From: Candidatus Rokuibacteriota bacterium
GTDB lineage: Bacteria > Methylomirabilota > Methylomirabilia > Rokubacteriales > CSP1-6
DNA length: 56,616 bases
Direction: 5' to 3'
NCBI GenBank assembly: GCA_003221515.1
Contig: QHSI01000100.1
Location: 1-56,616 of the forward strand
The notes below the pieces were generated by a model. It saw only the letters and a program-made list of their open reading frames with translations, made no database searches and was not told the DNA's origin. The stretch's first letter is position 1, and each line of letters starts with the position of its first letter. The position numbers and the translations under genes were made by a program. Positions 26,008 through 34,031 of this stretch are shown here, one piece after another.

Positions 26008-27249
26008 TCAGTCGCGCGCGATCACGGTCGCGCCGCCCTTGAGCACGCGCTTGATCAGCCGCGTGTCCTGAAGGACCCGCACGTCCTTGAGCGGATCGCC
26101 GTCGACCAGGATGAGGTCGGCCCACTTGCCCTTCTCGATCGTGCCGATCTCGTGTTCGAGCCCGAGGCACGCCGCGGCCCGGCTCGTCGCCGCCTGGAGC
26201 GCCTGCATGGGCGTCAGGCCCGCCGCCACCAGGTGCTCGAGCTCGAGGGCGTTGTTCGGGTGGCCGTGGCCGCCGGCGTCGGTCCCGGCGACGACGTTGA
26301 ACCCGGCGGCGAGCGCCCGGCCGACGCTCTCCAGGTGATGCGCGCGCAGCGCACGGGCGCGCTCGCGCACGTGGGGCGCCTGCGATTCGCGGTGGTACTC
26401 GTAGACCGTCAGCGTCGGGACGAACGCGATCCGGCGCTCCGCCATCATCGGAATCAGCTCGCGATCCTCGTCGAGGTAGCAGCCGTGCTCGATCGAGTCG
26501 ACGCCGGCTTCGATCGCCACGCGCAGCCCGGGCCCGCCGACCGCGTGGCACATGACGCGACGTCCGAGCAGGTGGGCCTCGTCGACCAGCGCCTTCATCT
26601 CGTCCAGCGTGAACGCGCGGTCGCGCGGGCCGTGACCGGCACGCGAGCTGGCGCCGCCGGTGGTAGCGCACTTGATCACGTCGGCGCCCGCCCGGACCAT
26701 GGTCCGCACGGTCGCGCGCACCGCCTCGACGCCGTCGGCGACGCTCGGGGGCACGCTCGGATCGTGGCTGCCCGGCGGCGTGTGGCCCGACGGGCTCACG
26801 CGGTCGCCGAGGCCACCGGTCGGCGAGATGATCGCGAGCGACACGACCAGGCGCGGCCCCGTGATGAGGCCGTCGCGAATCGCCAGCCCGAAGCCCGCGT
26901 CGAGACCGCCGGCGTCGCGCACCGCCGTGTAGCCCGACTCGAGGATCTGGCGCGCGATCGTGGCGGTGCGCAGGTGCCACGTGCTCTGCGGCTCGTCCAG
27001 GCCCCAGCGCTTCGCCAGCTCGTAGCCGTGGAAGGACAGATGGTCGTGGCAATCGATGAGCCCGGGCACCGCGGTGAGACGCGAGGCGTCGATCACGTCG
27101 ACGCCGGTCTCGGCGCCGGCCGGCCGACGGCCGCTCGGGTCCGCCGTGGTCACCGCCTCGATCCGTCCGTTGTCGATCACCACGCTCGCGTCGCGCACGG
27201 GCGGCGCGCCGCTGCCGTCGATCAGTGTGCCGACTCGGATGACCTGCAT
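26008..27249 (-). CDS. Amidohydrolase family protein (imidazolonepropionase/prolidase-like)
   Basis: This 413-residue metal-dependent hydrolase has the TIM-barrel amidohydrolase signature: HDH at 68-70 (PGLIDCHDHLSFHG), a probable carbamylated or bridging Lys in VIKCATTGGASS, further metal His in MCHAVGG and SIEHGCY, and the catalytic Asp in AGTDAGGHG. Members cleave cyclic amides or dipeptides such as Xaa-Pro. It is the last gene of the minus-strand ABC transporter operon (13 bp after the permease), so it may process the imported compound in the cytoplasm. The substrate cannot be named. Confidence 0.88.
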   Translation of the reverse strand: MQVIRVGTLIDGSGAPPVRDASVVIDNGRIEAVTTADPSGRRPAGAETGVDVIDASRLTAVPGLIDCHDHLSFHGYELAKRWGLDEPQSTWHLRTATIARQILESGYTAVRDAGGLDAGFGLAIRDGLITGPRLVVSLAIISPTGGLGDRVSPSGHTPPGSHDPSVPPSVADGVEAVRATVRTMVRAGADVIKCATTGGASSRAGHGPRDRAFTLDEMKALVDEAHLLGRRVMCHAVGGPGLRVAIEAGVDSIEHGCYLDEDRELIPMMAERRIAFVPTLTVYEYHRESQAPHVRERARALRAHHLESVGRALAAGFNVVAGTDAGGHGHPNNALELEHLVAAGLTPMQALQAATSRAAACLGLEHEIGTIEKGKWADLILVDGDPLKDVRVLQDTRLIKRVLKGGATVIARD

Positions 27250-27262
27250 GGGCGTTTGCCTC

Positions 27263-28111
27263 CTAGCTCTTCACCGACCCCGCGGTGAGGCCGGCGACGT
27301 AGTAGTCCACGAAGAACGAATAGATGACGGCGACCGGCACCGAGCCCAGCAGCGCCGCCGCCATGAGCTGGCCCCAGTAGAAGACGTCGCCGCGGATCAG
27401 CTCGGTGATGGCGCCGACCGGCACCGTCCGCACCTCGCTCTTGGCCAGGAAGATCAGCGCGTAGAGGAACTCGTTCTGGGCCAGCGTGAACGAGAAGATC
27501 CCGGCCGACAGCAGGCCGGGCGTGCAGAGCGGCAGCACGATCCGCGTCATCGCCTGGAAGCGACTGGCGCCGTCGATGCGCGCGGCCTCCTCAAGCTCGC
27601 GCGGCACGCTCTTGAAGTAGCCCATGAGCAGCCACGCCGAGAACGGGATCAATAGAGTCGGGTAGGTCAGCATGACGGCCGTCAGCGTGTTGCCGAGATC
27701 CAGCCGGTTGATGATGTCCGACATCGGGATGAACAGCAGCGGCTGCGGGACCAGATAGGTCGCGGCGACGCCGATCGCTACGACCGCCGCGCCGGGGAAC
27801 CGCAGGCGCGCCAGGGGATACGCCATCATCGTGCCGAGCACCACCGAGACGAGCGTCGTGACGACGGCGACCAGCATCGTGTTGTAGGTCCACGTGAGGA
27901 AGTTCGTCTCGTAGAGCAGATCGACGTAGTGCTTCAGCGTGGGCTGGTGGACGATCAGCGGCATGATCCGGGCGTTGTAGAGCTCGCGGTTGGGCTTGAT
28001 CGACGTGATCAGCATCCAGTAGAACGGGAACAGCATCAGGACCAGGAAGACCGCCAGCGGCAGGTACAGTCGCCGCAGCCGCCCGAGGAAATCCCGCCCG
28101 CCGATTATCAT
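27263..28111 (-). CDS. ABC transporter permease, carbohydrate type (MalG/UgpE family)
   Basis: This 282-residue inner-membrane permease has about six hydrophobic segments. The EAA loop, RELEEAARIDGASRFQAMTRIVLPLCTPG, contacts the ATPase. A C-terminal FFVDYYVAGLTAGSVKS is typical of MalG-like proteins. It pairs with the MalF-like permease 34 bp upstream and the solute-binding protein before it. No ATP-binding subunit is encoded in the window, so the importer must borrow one from elsewhere or the gene lies outside. Confidence 0.92.
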   Translation of the reverse strand: MIIGGRDFLGRLRRLYLPLAVFLVLMLFPFYWMLITSIKPNRELYNARIMPLIVHQPTLKHYVDLLYETNFLTWTYNTMLVAVVTTLVSVVLGTMMAYPLARLRFPGAAVVAIGVAATYLVPQPLLFIPMSDIINRLDLGNTLTAVMLTYPTLLIPFSAWLLMGYFKSVPRELEEAARIDGASRFQAMTRIVLPLCTPGLLSAGIFSFTLAQNEFLYALIFLAKSEVRTVPVGAITELIRGDVFYWGQLMAAALLGSVPVAVIYSFFVDYYVAGLTAGSVKS

Positions 28112-28145
28112 GTTCGCCGTCGGGGAGTCGACCGTCTTTGCATCA

Positions 28146-29072
28146 TCAACCGCGCCTCAGGTAAATCGTGAGCGCGACGATCAACACGGCCAGGGCCGGC
28201 AGGATGGCCAGGGCGACGGCGGCGCCCATGCCGAGCTGGCCGGCCGACATGCCGATGTCGAACGCCCACGTGGAGAAGACGTGGGTCGCGTTGGCCGGCC
28301 CGCCGTGCGTGAGCGCGTAGATCAGCTGGAAGTCGCCGAACGTGAAGATCACCGAGAACATCGTCACGATGATCAGGACCGGCTTGATGATCGGCAGCGT
28401 CACGTAGCGGAAGCGCTGCGCGGTCGTCGCGCCGTCGATGGCGGCGGCTTCGTAGAGGTCGGGCGTGATTGTCTGCAGCCCGGCCAGCAGCGTGATGCCG
28501 TAGAACGGCATCCCGCGCCAGGTGTTGACGACGATGAGCGACCCCATCGCGAGCGTGGCGTTGCCCAGGAACGAGTAACCCTTGGCGACGACGCCGAGGT
28601 TCACCAGGAGCCAGTTCACGACGCTGAAGGTGGGATCGAGGATCCACATCCACGCGACCGTCGACAGCGCGGTCGGCACGATGAAGGGCAGGAGCAGGAA
28701 CGCCCGGGCGAGGTTCCGGCCGCGGAAGGACTGATTCATCACCAGCGCCATCGCGAGGCCGCCGGCCAGCTTCAGCACGGTGGTGGCGGCGACGTACACG
28801 AAGGTATTGCGCGTGATCTGCCAGAACACCGCGTCGCCCAGCAGCGTCTGGAAGTTGGCGAAGCCGACGAAGACCCCCGGGGTGGCGACGCGCCGATCCT
28901 CGAGGCTCAGGAAGATGCCGTAGAAGAACGGGTACGCGATGAACGCGAGCAGGAACAGGACGCCGGGGCTCAGCATGAGCCAGCTGAAGACCCCTTCGCG
29001 CTCGAGCACGCCCTGCAGCGTGAACGGTCGGCCGGCGACGGGACGCGCCAGCGACGCCGGTCGGACCGCCAT
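28146..29072 (-). CDS. ABC transporter permease, carbohydrate type (MalF/UgpA family)
   Basis: This 308-residue permease has a cytoplasmic N-terminus, six predicted membrane segments (first around LMLSPGVLFLLAFIAYPFFYGIFLSL) and the EAA loop YEAAAIDGATTAQRFRYVTLPIIKPV. It would form the heterodimeric channel with the MalG-type permease downstream. The start ATG lies 4 bp after the stop of the binding-protein gene, so translation is probably coupled. Confidence 0.92.
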   Translation of the reverse strand: MAVRPASLARPVAGRPFTLQGVLEREGVFSWLMLSPGVLFLLAFIAYPFFYGIFLSLEDRRVATPGVFVGFANFQTLLGDAVFWQITRNTFVYVAATTVLKLAGGLAMALVMNQSFRGRNLARAFLLLPFIVPTALSTVAWMWILDPTFSVVNWLLVNLGVVAKGYSFLGNATLAMGSLIVVNTWRGMPFYGITLLAGLQTITPDLYEAAAIDGATTAQRFRYVTLPIIKPVLIIVTMFSVIFTFGDFQLIYALTHGGPANATHVFSTWAFDIGMSAGQLGMGAAVALAILPALAVLIVALTIYLRRG

Positions 29073-29076
29073 CAGG

Positions 29077-30348
29077 CTACTTCGCTTTGTAGATCTGCTT
29101 CAGCTGCGACGCGGCGGTGGTGATGACGTCCTTGGTCGAGTCGCCCCGGCACGCCTTCGCGAACATGTCGACCAGCACGTACTTGGCGACGCTCTCCGCC
29201 AGCGCGTGCCCGGCCGGCCCCGGCCATCCGTGCAGCCGCGACGTCTTGAGCGACTCCTTGTACGGCAGGTAGCGCGGCTCGGAGTTCCACATCGGATGGT
29301 TGTCGTACGCGGTGAGGAACGGCGCGTAGTACGCGTCGCCCGACGCGAGCCAGCGGGACATCTGCTTGTCGTCGTAGAGCCAGCGCAGGAACGCCTTGCT
29401 GGCCGCCACGTCAGCATGGTTCACGACGGCGTGGGACACCGCGTTGATGATGTGGTAGCGGCCCTTCGGGCCCTGGGGATTCATGCCGTGGTCGGTCACC
29501 TTGGCGATTTCGGGGAAATCCCGCTTGGCCACGACCAGGATCGACGAGGCGTTGTTGGTGCAGGAGATTTGCTCGCCGAGATACGCCTTGTTGTTGTTGA
29601 CGTCGGTCCAGCCGAGCACGTCCTCCAGCATCGTCTCCTGGTAGAACTTACGGCAGAAGTCGACGGCCTTCGCGGTCTCGGGGGAATCGATGAGCACGGT
29701 CTTGCCGTCCTTGTCGACCTCGCGGCCGCCATACGACCACAGCAGCGGGTAGAGCCAGCCGTGGTTGTCGCCGAAGCCGTGGCCCAGCTCGAAGCCGAAC
29801 GGATGCCCCTTCTTCTTGAGTAGGCGGCCGGCCGCCAGCAGGTCTTCCCAGGTGTCGGGGAACTTCTTCACGCCGACCTCGGCGAACCAGTCGGTGCGGT
29901 AGGCCTCGAGCTGGCCGATGTTGCCCCACGGCAGCGCCTTCCACCTCTTGTTCACGACGACCGCGTCGAGCACGTTGTCGTGCCAGGGGCCGAGCTTCTT
30001 GCCGATCTCGGTGGCCACGTCGGTGAGGTCGACGAGCCCCGCGTCGAAGAGGTGGGGCCAGTTGATCGCGGTCATCGCGACCTCCGGTCCCGACTTCGTC
30101 TCGACGATGGTGGTGAGCCGTGTGAGCATGCCGCCGACGCTCACCGCCTCGTAGCTCATCTTGATCCCGGTGAGCTTCTCGTACTCCGGCAGCAGGGTCT
30201 TGGCGAAGTAGTCGTCGAACGCCTTGATGAAGGAGCTCTCGCGGACGATGGTCATCGCCTTGGGGGCGGCGTCCGCCCGCCGAGGGCCGAGGGCCGTGGC
30301 GGCGACGGCGCCCGCGGACAAGGCCAGGAATTCGCGACGAGTCCTCAT
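29077..30348 (-). CDS. Extracellular solute-binding protein, Tat-exported
   Basis: This 423-residue periplasmic binding protein is of the large sugar-binding class (SBP family 1). The N-terminus has a twin-arginine motif RREFLALSAG followed by a hydrophobic stretch and an ADAAP cleavage region, so export is probably by Tat in folded form. Conserved features include VGGMLTRLTTIVETKSGPEVAM and DYYAPFLTAYDNHP-type segments. It captures the substrate for the two permeases downstream. Class members bind oligosaccharides or polyols, but the amine-handling neighbours make a nitrogenous substrate possible. The promoter is predicted at 30396-30425. Confidence 0.9.
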   Translation of the reverse strand: MRTRREFLALSAGAVAATALGPRRADAAPKAMTIVRESSFIKAFDDYFAKTLLPEYEKLTGIKMSYEAVSVGGMLTRLTTIVETKSGPEVAMTAINWPHLFDAGLVDLTDVATEIGKKLGPWHDNVLDAVVVNKRWKALPWGNIGQLEAYRTDWFAEVGVKKFPDTWEDLLAAGRLLKKKGHPFGFELGHGFGDNHGWLYPLLWSYGGREVDKDGKTVLIDSPETAKAVDFCRKFYQETMLEDVLGWTDVNNNKAYLGEQISCTNNASSILVVAKRDFPEIAKVTDHGMNPQGPKGRYHIINAVSHAVVNHADVAASKAFLRWLYDDKQMSRWLASGDAYYAPFLTAYDNHPMWNSEPRYLPYKESLKTSRLHGWPGPAGHALAESVAKYVLVDMFAKACRGDSTKDVITTAASQLKQIYKAK

Positions 30349-30395
30349 GAGATCCTCCGGAGCTCGACGAGTGTGGGGCGGGACATGGTTTCGGG

Positions 30396-30425
30396 ACAGT
30401 AGGCGCGCCGGGCGAGGTCTGTCAA
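30396..30425 (-). promoter_or_regulatory. Sigma-70-type promoter of the transporter operon
   Basis: The minus strand has TTGACA (30420-30425), an 18-bp spacer and TACTGT (30396-30401), about 50 bp upstream of the binding-protein start. Its -35 box lies within the left arm of the inverted repeat at 30421-30450. Confidence 0.5.
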
Positions 30426-30450
30426 GGCCCGCCGGCCCGCCGGCCTTGAC
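30421..30450. repeat. Inverted repeat between divergent promoters, candidate operator
   Basis: GTCAAGGCC and GGCCTTGAC form perfect 9-bp arms with a 12-bp GC-rich centre. Each arm contains most of a -35 hexamer (TTGACA) of one of two diverging promoters. A protein binding here could control both transcription units at once; alternatively the symmetry comes simply from two mirror-image -35 boxes. Confidence 0.6.
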
Positions 30451-30475
30451 ACCCGGCGGGCCTCACGCGTATCAC
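30446..30475 (+). promoter_or_regulatory. Sigma-70-type promoter of the PEP mutase-family gene
   Basis: TTGACA (30446-30451), an 18-bp spacer and TATCAC (30470-30475) precede the ATG at 30508, which has its own GAGGAGG ribosome binding site. The -35 box overlaps the right arm of the inverted repeat. Confidence 0.5.
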
Positions 30476-30507
30476 ACCCGTCGTAGCCATACATTGAGGA
30501 GGACACG

Positions 30508-31443
30508 ATGCGCGCGACCACACGGCTCCGCCAGCTCCTGTCGTCGGGCAAGCCCCTGTTCGTGCCCGGCTGCTACGACGCGCTCAGCGCGCGAATTCTC
30601 GAAACGGTCGGGTTTCCCCTGCTGTACATGACCGGCTATGGGACGTCGCTCGCGCTGCTCGGCTTGCCCGACGCCGGCCTGGCGACGATGACCGAGATGC
30701 ACCTGAACGCGCGCTACATCGCCGGCGCGGTGCGCGCGCCGGTGATCGCCGACGCCGACAACGGGTACGGCAACGCCATCAACGTGATACGCACGGTGCG
30801 CGAGTACATCGGCACGGGCGTGGCCGGCATCCACATCGAGGACCAGGCGATCCCCAAGCGCTGCGGCCACGTGGCCGGGCGTCGCGTGATCCCGCTGGAG
30901 GAGGCGGTGGGCAAGTATCGCGCCGCCGACGCGGTGCGCCGCGAGCTCGATCCCGACTTCGTCCTCATCGCGCGCACCGACGCCCGCGGTGCGCACGGCG
31001 GCTCGCTCGACGAGGCGATCCGGCGCGCCAACGCCTACCTGGCCGCCGGCGCCGACCTCGCGTTCGTGGAGGGGCCGACGAGCGTCGACGAGGTCCGCCG
31101 CGTCTGTCGCGAGGTAAAGGGGCCGATCTTCTACAACCAGACCGGCGTCTCGCCGCGGTTCAGCCTCGCCCAGATGCAGGAGCTCGGCATCGCGGTGACG
31201 ATCCTCCCCGGCGCCACCTTTCGCGCGACGATCGAGGCGGTGTACGACCTCGCCGTCGCGCTCCGCGACGAAGGTCCGCTGGCCGAGGAGCGGTTCGCCG
31301 AGCGCTTCAAGGGCCACCCGCTGGGCGACCTGCACACCTTCGCCGGCTTCGACCGGATCCGCGAGTGGGAGGCGCAGTACCTGCCGCCCGAGGAGCTCGA
31401 CAAGTACGCGGACTCGGTCGGCCACCAGCCCGCGCCGCGCTAG
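30508..31443 (+). CDS. Isocitrate lyase/PEP mutase superfamily enzyme (oxaloacetate decarboxylase or methylisocitrate lyase-like)
   Basis: This 311-residue protein has the family's (beta/alpha)8 signature: VPGCYDALSARI near the start, Mg-binding ADADNGYGN at 81-90, GIHIEDQAIPKRCGH with catalytic Cys119, and IARTDAR. These enzymes cleave or rearrange C-C or C-P bonds next to a carboxylate. Short members of about 290-310 aa are often 2-methylisocitrate lyases or oxaloacetate decarboxylases; I cannot separate these from sequence alone. GAGGAGGACACG provides a strong ribosome binding site. The TAG stop shares its G with the GTG start of the next gene. Confidence 0.88.
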   Translation: MRATTRLRQLLSSGKPLFVPGCYDALSARILETVGFPLLYMTGYGTSLALLGLPDAGLATMTEMHLNARYIAGAVRAPVIADADNGYGNAINVIRTVREYIGTGVAGIHIEDQAIPKRCGHVAGRRVIPLEEAVGKYRAADAVRRELDPDFVLIARTDARGAHGGSLDEAIRRANAYLAAGADLAFVEGPTSVDEVRRVCREVKGPIFYNQTGVSPRFSLAQMQELGIAVTILPGATFRATIEAVYDLAVALRDEGPLAEERFAERFKGHPLGDLHTFAGFDRIREWEAQYLPPEELDKYADSVGHQPAPR

Positions 31444-32147
31444 TGGGGGCCCGCCCCCGGCGGCAGATCGTCGCGATGGGCGGTGGCAGCTTCGCGGCCG
31501 AGCCGGCGGGATCGCGTCTGGACGCGTACGTGCTTGCGCTGTCCGGCAAGCCGCGGCCGAAGATCTGCTTCCTGCCAACCGCCAGCGGTGACGCGGCAAC
31601 GTACATCACGAAGTTCTACGAGGCGTTCGGCGAGCGGGCCGAGGCGGTGCACCTCGCCCTGTTCGGACGCCCGCGTACGGACATCGCGTCGCTCCTCACG
31701 AGCCAGGACATCGTCTACGTCGGCGGCGGAAACACGGCGAACATGCTGGCGGTGTGGCGAGTGCACGGGGTCGACCGAATGCTGAAAGCGGCGTGGGAGC
31801 GCGGCGTGATCCTCACCGGTGTCAGCGCCGGGATGATCTGCTGGTTCGAAGCCGGGGTGACCGACTCGTTCGGGCCGCTCGCGGCGCTGCGCGACGGGCT
31901 CGGCTTTCTCTTGGGGAGCGCCTGCCCGCACTACGACGGTGAGATGGACCGGCGGCCGACCTACCAGAGCCTGGTGCGGGCGGGCTTTCCCGAAGGCTAT
32001 GCGGCGGACGACGGCGCCGCGCTGCATTTCATCGGCACGGCGCTCGAGACGTGCGTCGCCGGTCGGCCGGGCGCTCGCGTCTACCGGGTAGGGGTGGCGG
32101 GCGAGGTGGTCGTCGAGACGCCGCTCCCGGTCCGCGTCCTGAGCTGA
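31443..32147 (+). CDS. Peptidase E-like serine peptidase (family S51)
   Basis: This 234-residue protein starts at GTG 31443, overlapping the previous stop (TAGTG). That start gives the usual RQIVAMGGG beginning and normal family length. S51 landmarks are present: KICFLPTASGD, DIVYVGGGNTANML, and the nucleophile Ser128 in LTGVSAGMICWF. Family members are cytoplasmic alpha-aspartyl dipeptidases or cyanophycinase relatives; this one likely cleaves Asp-containing dipeptides. It is translationally coupled to the lyase gene, though the metabolic link is unclear. ATG at 31476 is an alternative but would remove the first beta-strand. Confidence 0.88.
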   Translation: MGARPRRQIVAMGGGSFAAEPAGSRLDAYVLALSGKPRPKICFLPTASGDAATYITKFYEAFGERAEAVHLALFGRPRTDIASLLTSQDIVYVGGGNTANMLAVWRVHGVDRMLKAAWERGVILTGVSAGMICWFEAGVTDSFGPLAALRDGLGFLLGSACPHYDGEMDRRPTYQSLVRAGFPEGYAADDGAALHFIGTALETCVAGRPGARVYRVGVAGEVVVETPLPVRVLS

Positions 32148-32469
32148 TCGCTCCTCGCCGAAATAGTCGATCACCCGATCGATGCGACGGCTCGAATCGC
32201 GCTTGATGAGCTTCGCGTAGGTCACGGCGATTGCCTCCCTCGTTGATTTCCCTGCAACACCTCTGCGATCTCCGTGACGGACTCAACTTCCGTGCCGGGG
32301 CGGACTCGTGAGTTTTCGGGCCCTGGGGCTTGGCGCACGTTTCGAAAGGGAACGCGCATTTCGCGAGGAAACGCAGGGATCTCCCCCGTTGAATCCGCGT
32401 GCCGGCTGCGCCACCTCTAGAGGTAGAGGGGGTGGAGAGGGCTCCGAAGTGAAGAGGAAGTTCACGACG
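32148..32469. other. Gap with an orphan minus-strand start region
   Basis: No complete gene is seen. On the minus strand a GTG at 32225 with a strong GAGGGAGG ribosome binding site opens a frame (about VTYAKLIKRDSSRRIDRVIDYF). After about 26 codons it runs antisense through the peptidase E gene, so this may be the surviving 5' end of a disrupted gene. A 12-bp palindrome ACCTCTAGAGGT lies at 32413-32424. Confidence 0.35.
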
Positions 32470-32676
32470 ATGGAGAATGGGAAATCGGCGGCGGTTGGGG
32501 CGCTGTTTCTGCTGAGCGTCCTTCTCGCCGCGGTCGGCCAGGTCTCGGCCCAGGGTCAGGAAGCGCGCCTCGACGGGCGTATTCAGTGGATCGCCGGTCA
32601 GCTGATGGTCGTTCAGCTCGATTCGGGCGGCAGCGTCAGCGTCGATCTCAAGGGAGTGCACTTCGCAGTCAGGTGA
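32470..32676 (+). CDS. Small secreted protein
   Basis: This 68-residue protein has a clear Sec signal peptide (MENGKSAAVGALFLLSVLLAAVGQVSAQG, cleavage near residue 27-28) and a mature part of only about 40 residues with alternating hydrophobic strands (GRIQWIAGQLMVVQLDSGGSVSVDL). The start ATG 32470 has GAGGAAG about 10 bp upstream. A GTG at 32449 is possible but less likely. It converges on the NtrC-type regulator with a 6-bp gap. The abrupt end suggests it may be a truncated member of a longer small-beta-barrel family. No function assigned. Confidence 0.6.
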   Translation: MENGKSAAVGALFLLSVLLAAVGQVSAQGQEARLDGRIQWIAGQLMVVQLDSGGSVSVDLKGVHFAVR

Positions 32677-32682
32677 TCGACC

Positions 32683-34029
32683 TCAGCGGTCGATCCCGTA
32701 CTCTTTGAGCTTGCGCCATAGCGTGGTGCGGCCGATGCCGAGCGCCTCGGCGGCGCCGGAATGGTTGCGGCCGAAGCGCTCCAGCGTCTGGAGAATGTGG
32801 GCGCGCTCGGCGTCGGCGAGGCTGATCTGCCGCGGTAGGGCTGGTGAGGGGCCGAGCTGGATGCCGGCCGTCACGTGCGGCGGCAGGTCGTCAGGCTCGA
32901 CCGCGTCGCCGCGGGCCAGGATCGCGGCGCGCTCGATCGCGTTTTCCAGCTCGCGCACGTTGCCGGGCCACGGATAGCGCAGGAAGCGCTCGAGCGCCTC
33001 CGGTGACAGGCGCAGACTCCGGCCGAGCTTGCCCGCCGACCGCGCCAGGAAGTGCTCGGCCAGCGCCGGAATGTCCTCACGGCGGTCCCGCAGCGGCGGC
33101 AGCACGATCTGGATCACGTTGAGCCGATAGAAGAGATCTTCGCGGAAGGTTCCTTGGCCGATCAGCGCGGCCAGATCACCGTGGGTTGCCGCGATCACGC
33201 GCACGTCGATCGTCGCCGGCTGCGTCGCGCCGAGCCGGCGGACCTCGCCGCTCTGCAGCGTGCGGAGCAGCTTCACCTGAAGTGCCGCCGGCATCTCGGC
33301 GATTTCGTCCAGGAACAGCGTGCCGCCGTCCGCCTCCTCGAACAGACCGAGCTTGTTGACGGCGGCGCCGGTGAATGCGCCCCGCATGTAACCGAACAGC
33401 TCGGACTCGAGCAGCGTCTCGGGCACCGCACCGCAGTTCACCGCCACGAACGGGCGCGCCGCTCGCGCGCTGGCGTGATGTACCGCCTTGGCGATGACTT
33501 CCTTGCCGGTCCCCGACTCACCCTGGATCAAGAGCGTGGCGTCGGTCGGCGCCACCCGCTCCACCAGGTCGAGGACGGTGTGCATGGTCGGCGACTGCGC
33601 GATCAACCCGGGCAGGCCGTAGCGCTCACGGAGCTGGGCGCGCAGGTTCTGGTTCTCGCGGCGCAGCGCGCGTCCGGCCAGCGCGATGTCGATCCGGTGA
33701 AACAGCTCCTCGGGCTCCTGGCCCTTCTCGAAGTAGTCGAGGGCGCCTAACCGGATCGCCTCCTTGGCCGACTTCCACTCGGCGTAGGCCGTCAGGAGGA
33801 TCACCTCGGTCGCGGGCGCGTGGGTCTTGGCCGCCCGCAGCACGTCGAGGCCGTCGCCGTCCGGCATTCTCAGGTCCGTGACAACGAGGTCGAAGACCTC
33901 CTCGGTGAGGCGCTTGGTCGCGGTGGTGACGCCGTCGGCCTCGACCACGCGGTGGCCGCGCTTGCGCAGCAGCAAGGCCAGCGTGGTCCGCGCCGAGAGC
34001 TCGTCGTCGACGACCAGGAAGTGGGCCAT
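32683..34029 (-). CDS. Sigma-54-dependent response regulator, NtrC family
   Basis: This 448-residue regulator has three parts. A receiver domain has acidic pocket D8/D9 and phosphoacceptor Asp52 (VTDLRMPDG). An AAA+ domain has Walker A GESGTGKE at 170-177, the sigma-54 contact loop GAFTGA at 217-222 and [11 protein letters not shown]-terminal Fis-type helix-turn-helix ends the protein ([22 protein letters not shown]). It activates sigma-54 RNA polymerase from distant sites when phosphorylated. The partner kinase gene precedes it by 2 bp. Likely targets include the sigma-54 promoter at 35621, which has two dyads at enhancer distance, and possibly the riboswitch-controlled beta-helix genes; both are inference. 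Confidence 0.95.
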   Translation of the reverse strand: MAHFLVVDDELSARTTLALLLRKRGHRVVEADGVTTATKRLTEEVFDLVVTDLRMPDGDGLDVLRAAKTHAPATEVILLTAYAEWKSAKEAIRLGALDYFEKGQEPEELFHRIDIALAGRALRRENQNLRAQLRERYGLPGLIAQSPTMHTVLDLVERVAPTDATLLIQGESGTGKEVIAKAVHHASARAARPFVAVNCGAVPETLLESELFGYMRGAFTGAAVNKLGLFEEADGGTLFLDEIAEMPAALQVKLLRTLQSGEVRRLGATQPATIDVRVIAATHGDLAALIGQGTFREDLFYRLNVIQIVLPPLRDRREDIPALAEHFLARSAGKLGRSLRLSPEALERFLRYPWPGNVRELENAIERAAILARGDAVEPDDLPPHVTAGIQLGPSPALPRQISLADAERAHILQTLERFGRNHSGAAEALGIGRTTLWRKLKEYGIDR

Positions 34030-34031
34030 CG

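Noticed and set aside
31440-32225. Long minus-strand frame antisense to peptidase E
   Set aside because: After the first 26 codons it only mirrors the GC-rich third positions of the well-supported plus-strand gene and encodes a low-complexity Arg/Ala-rich sequence. Only its start region is kept as a possible remnant.
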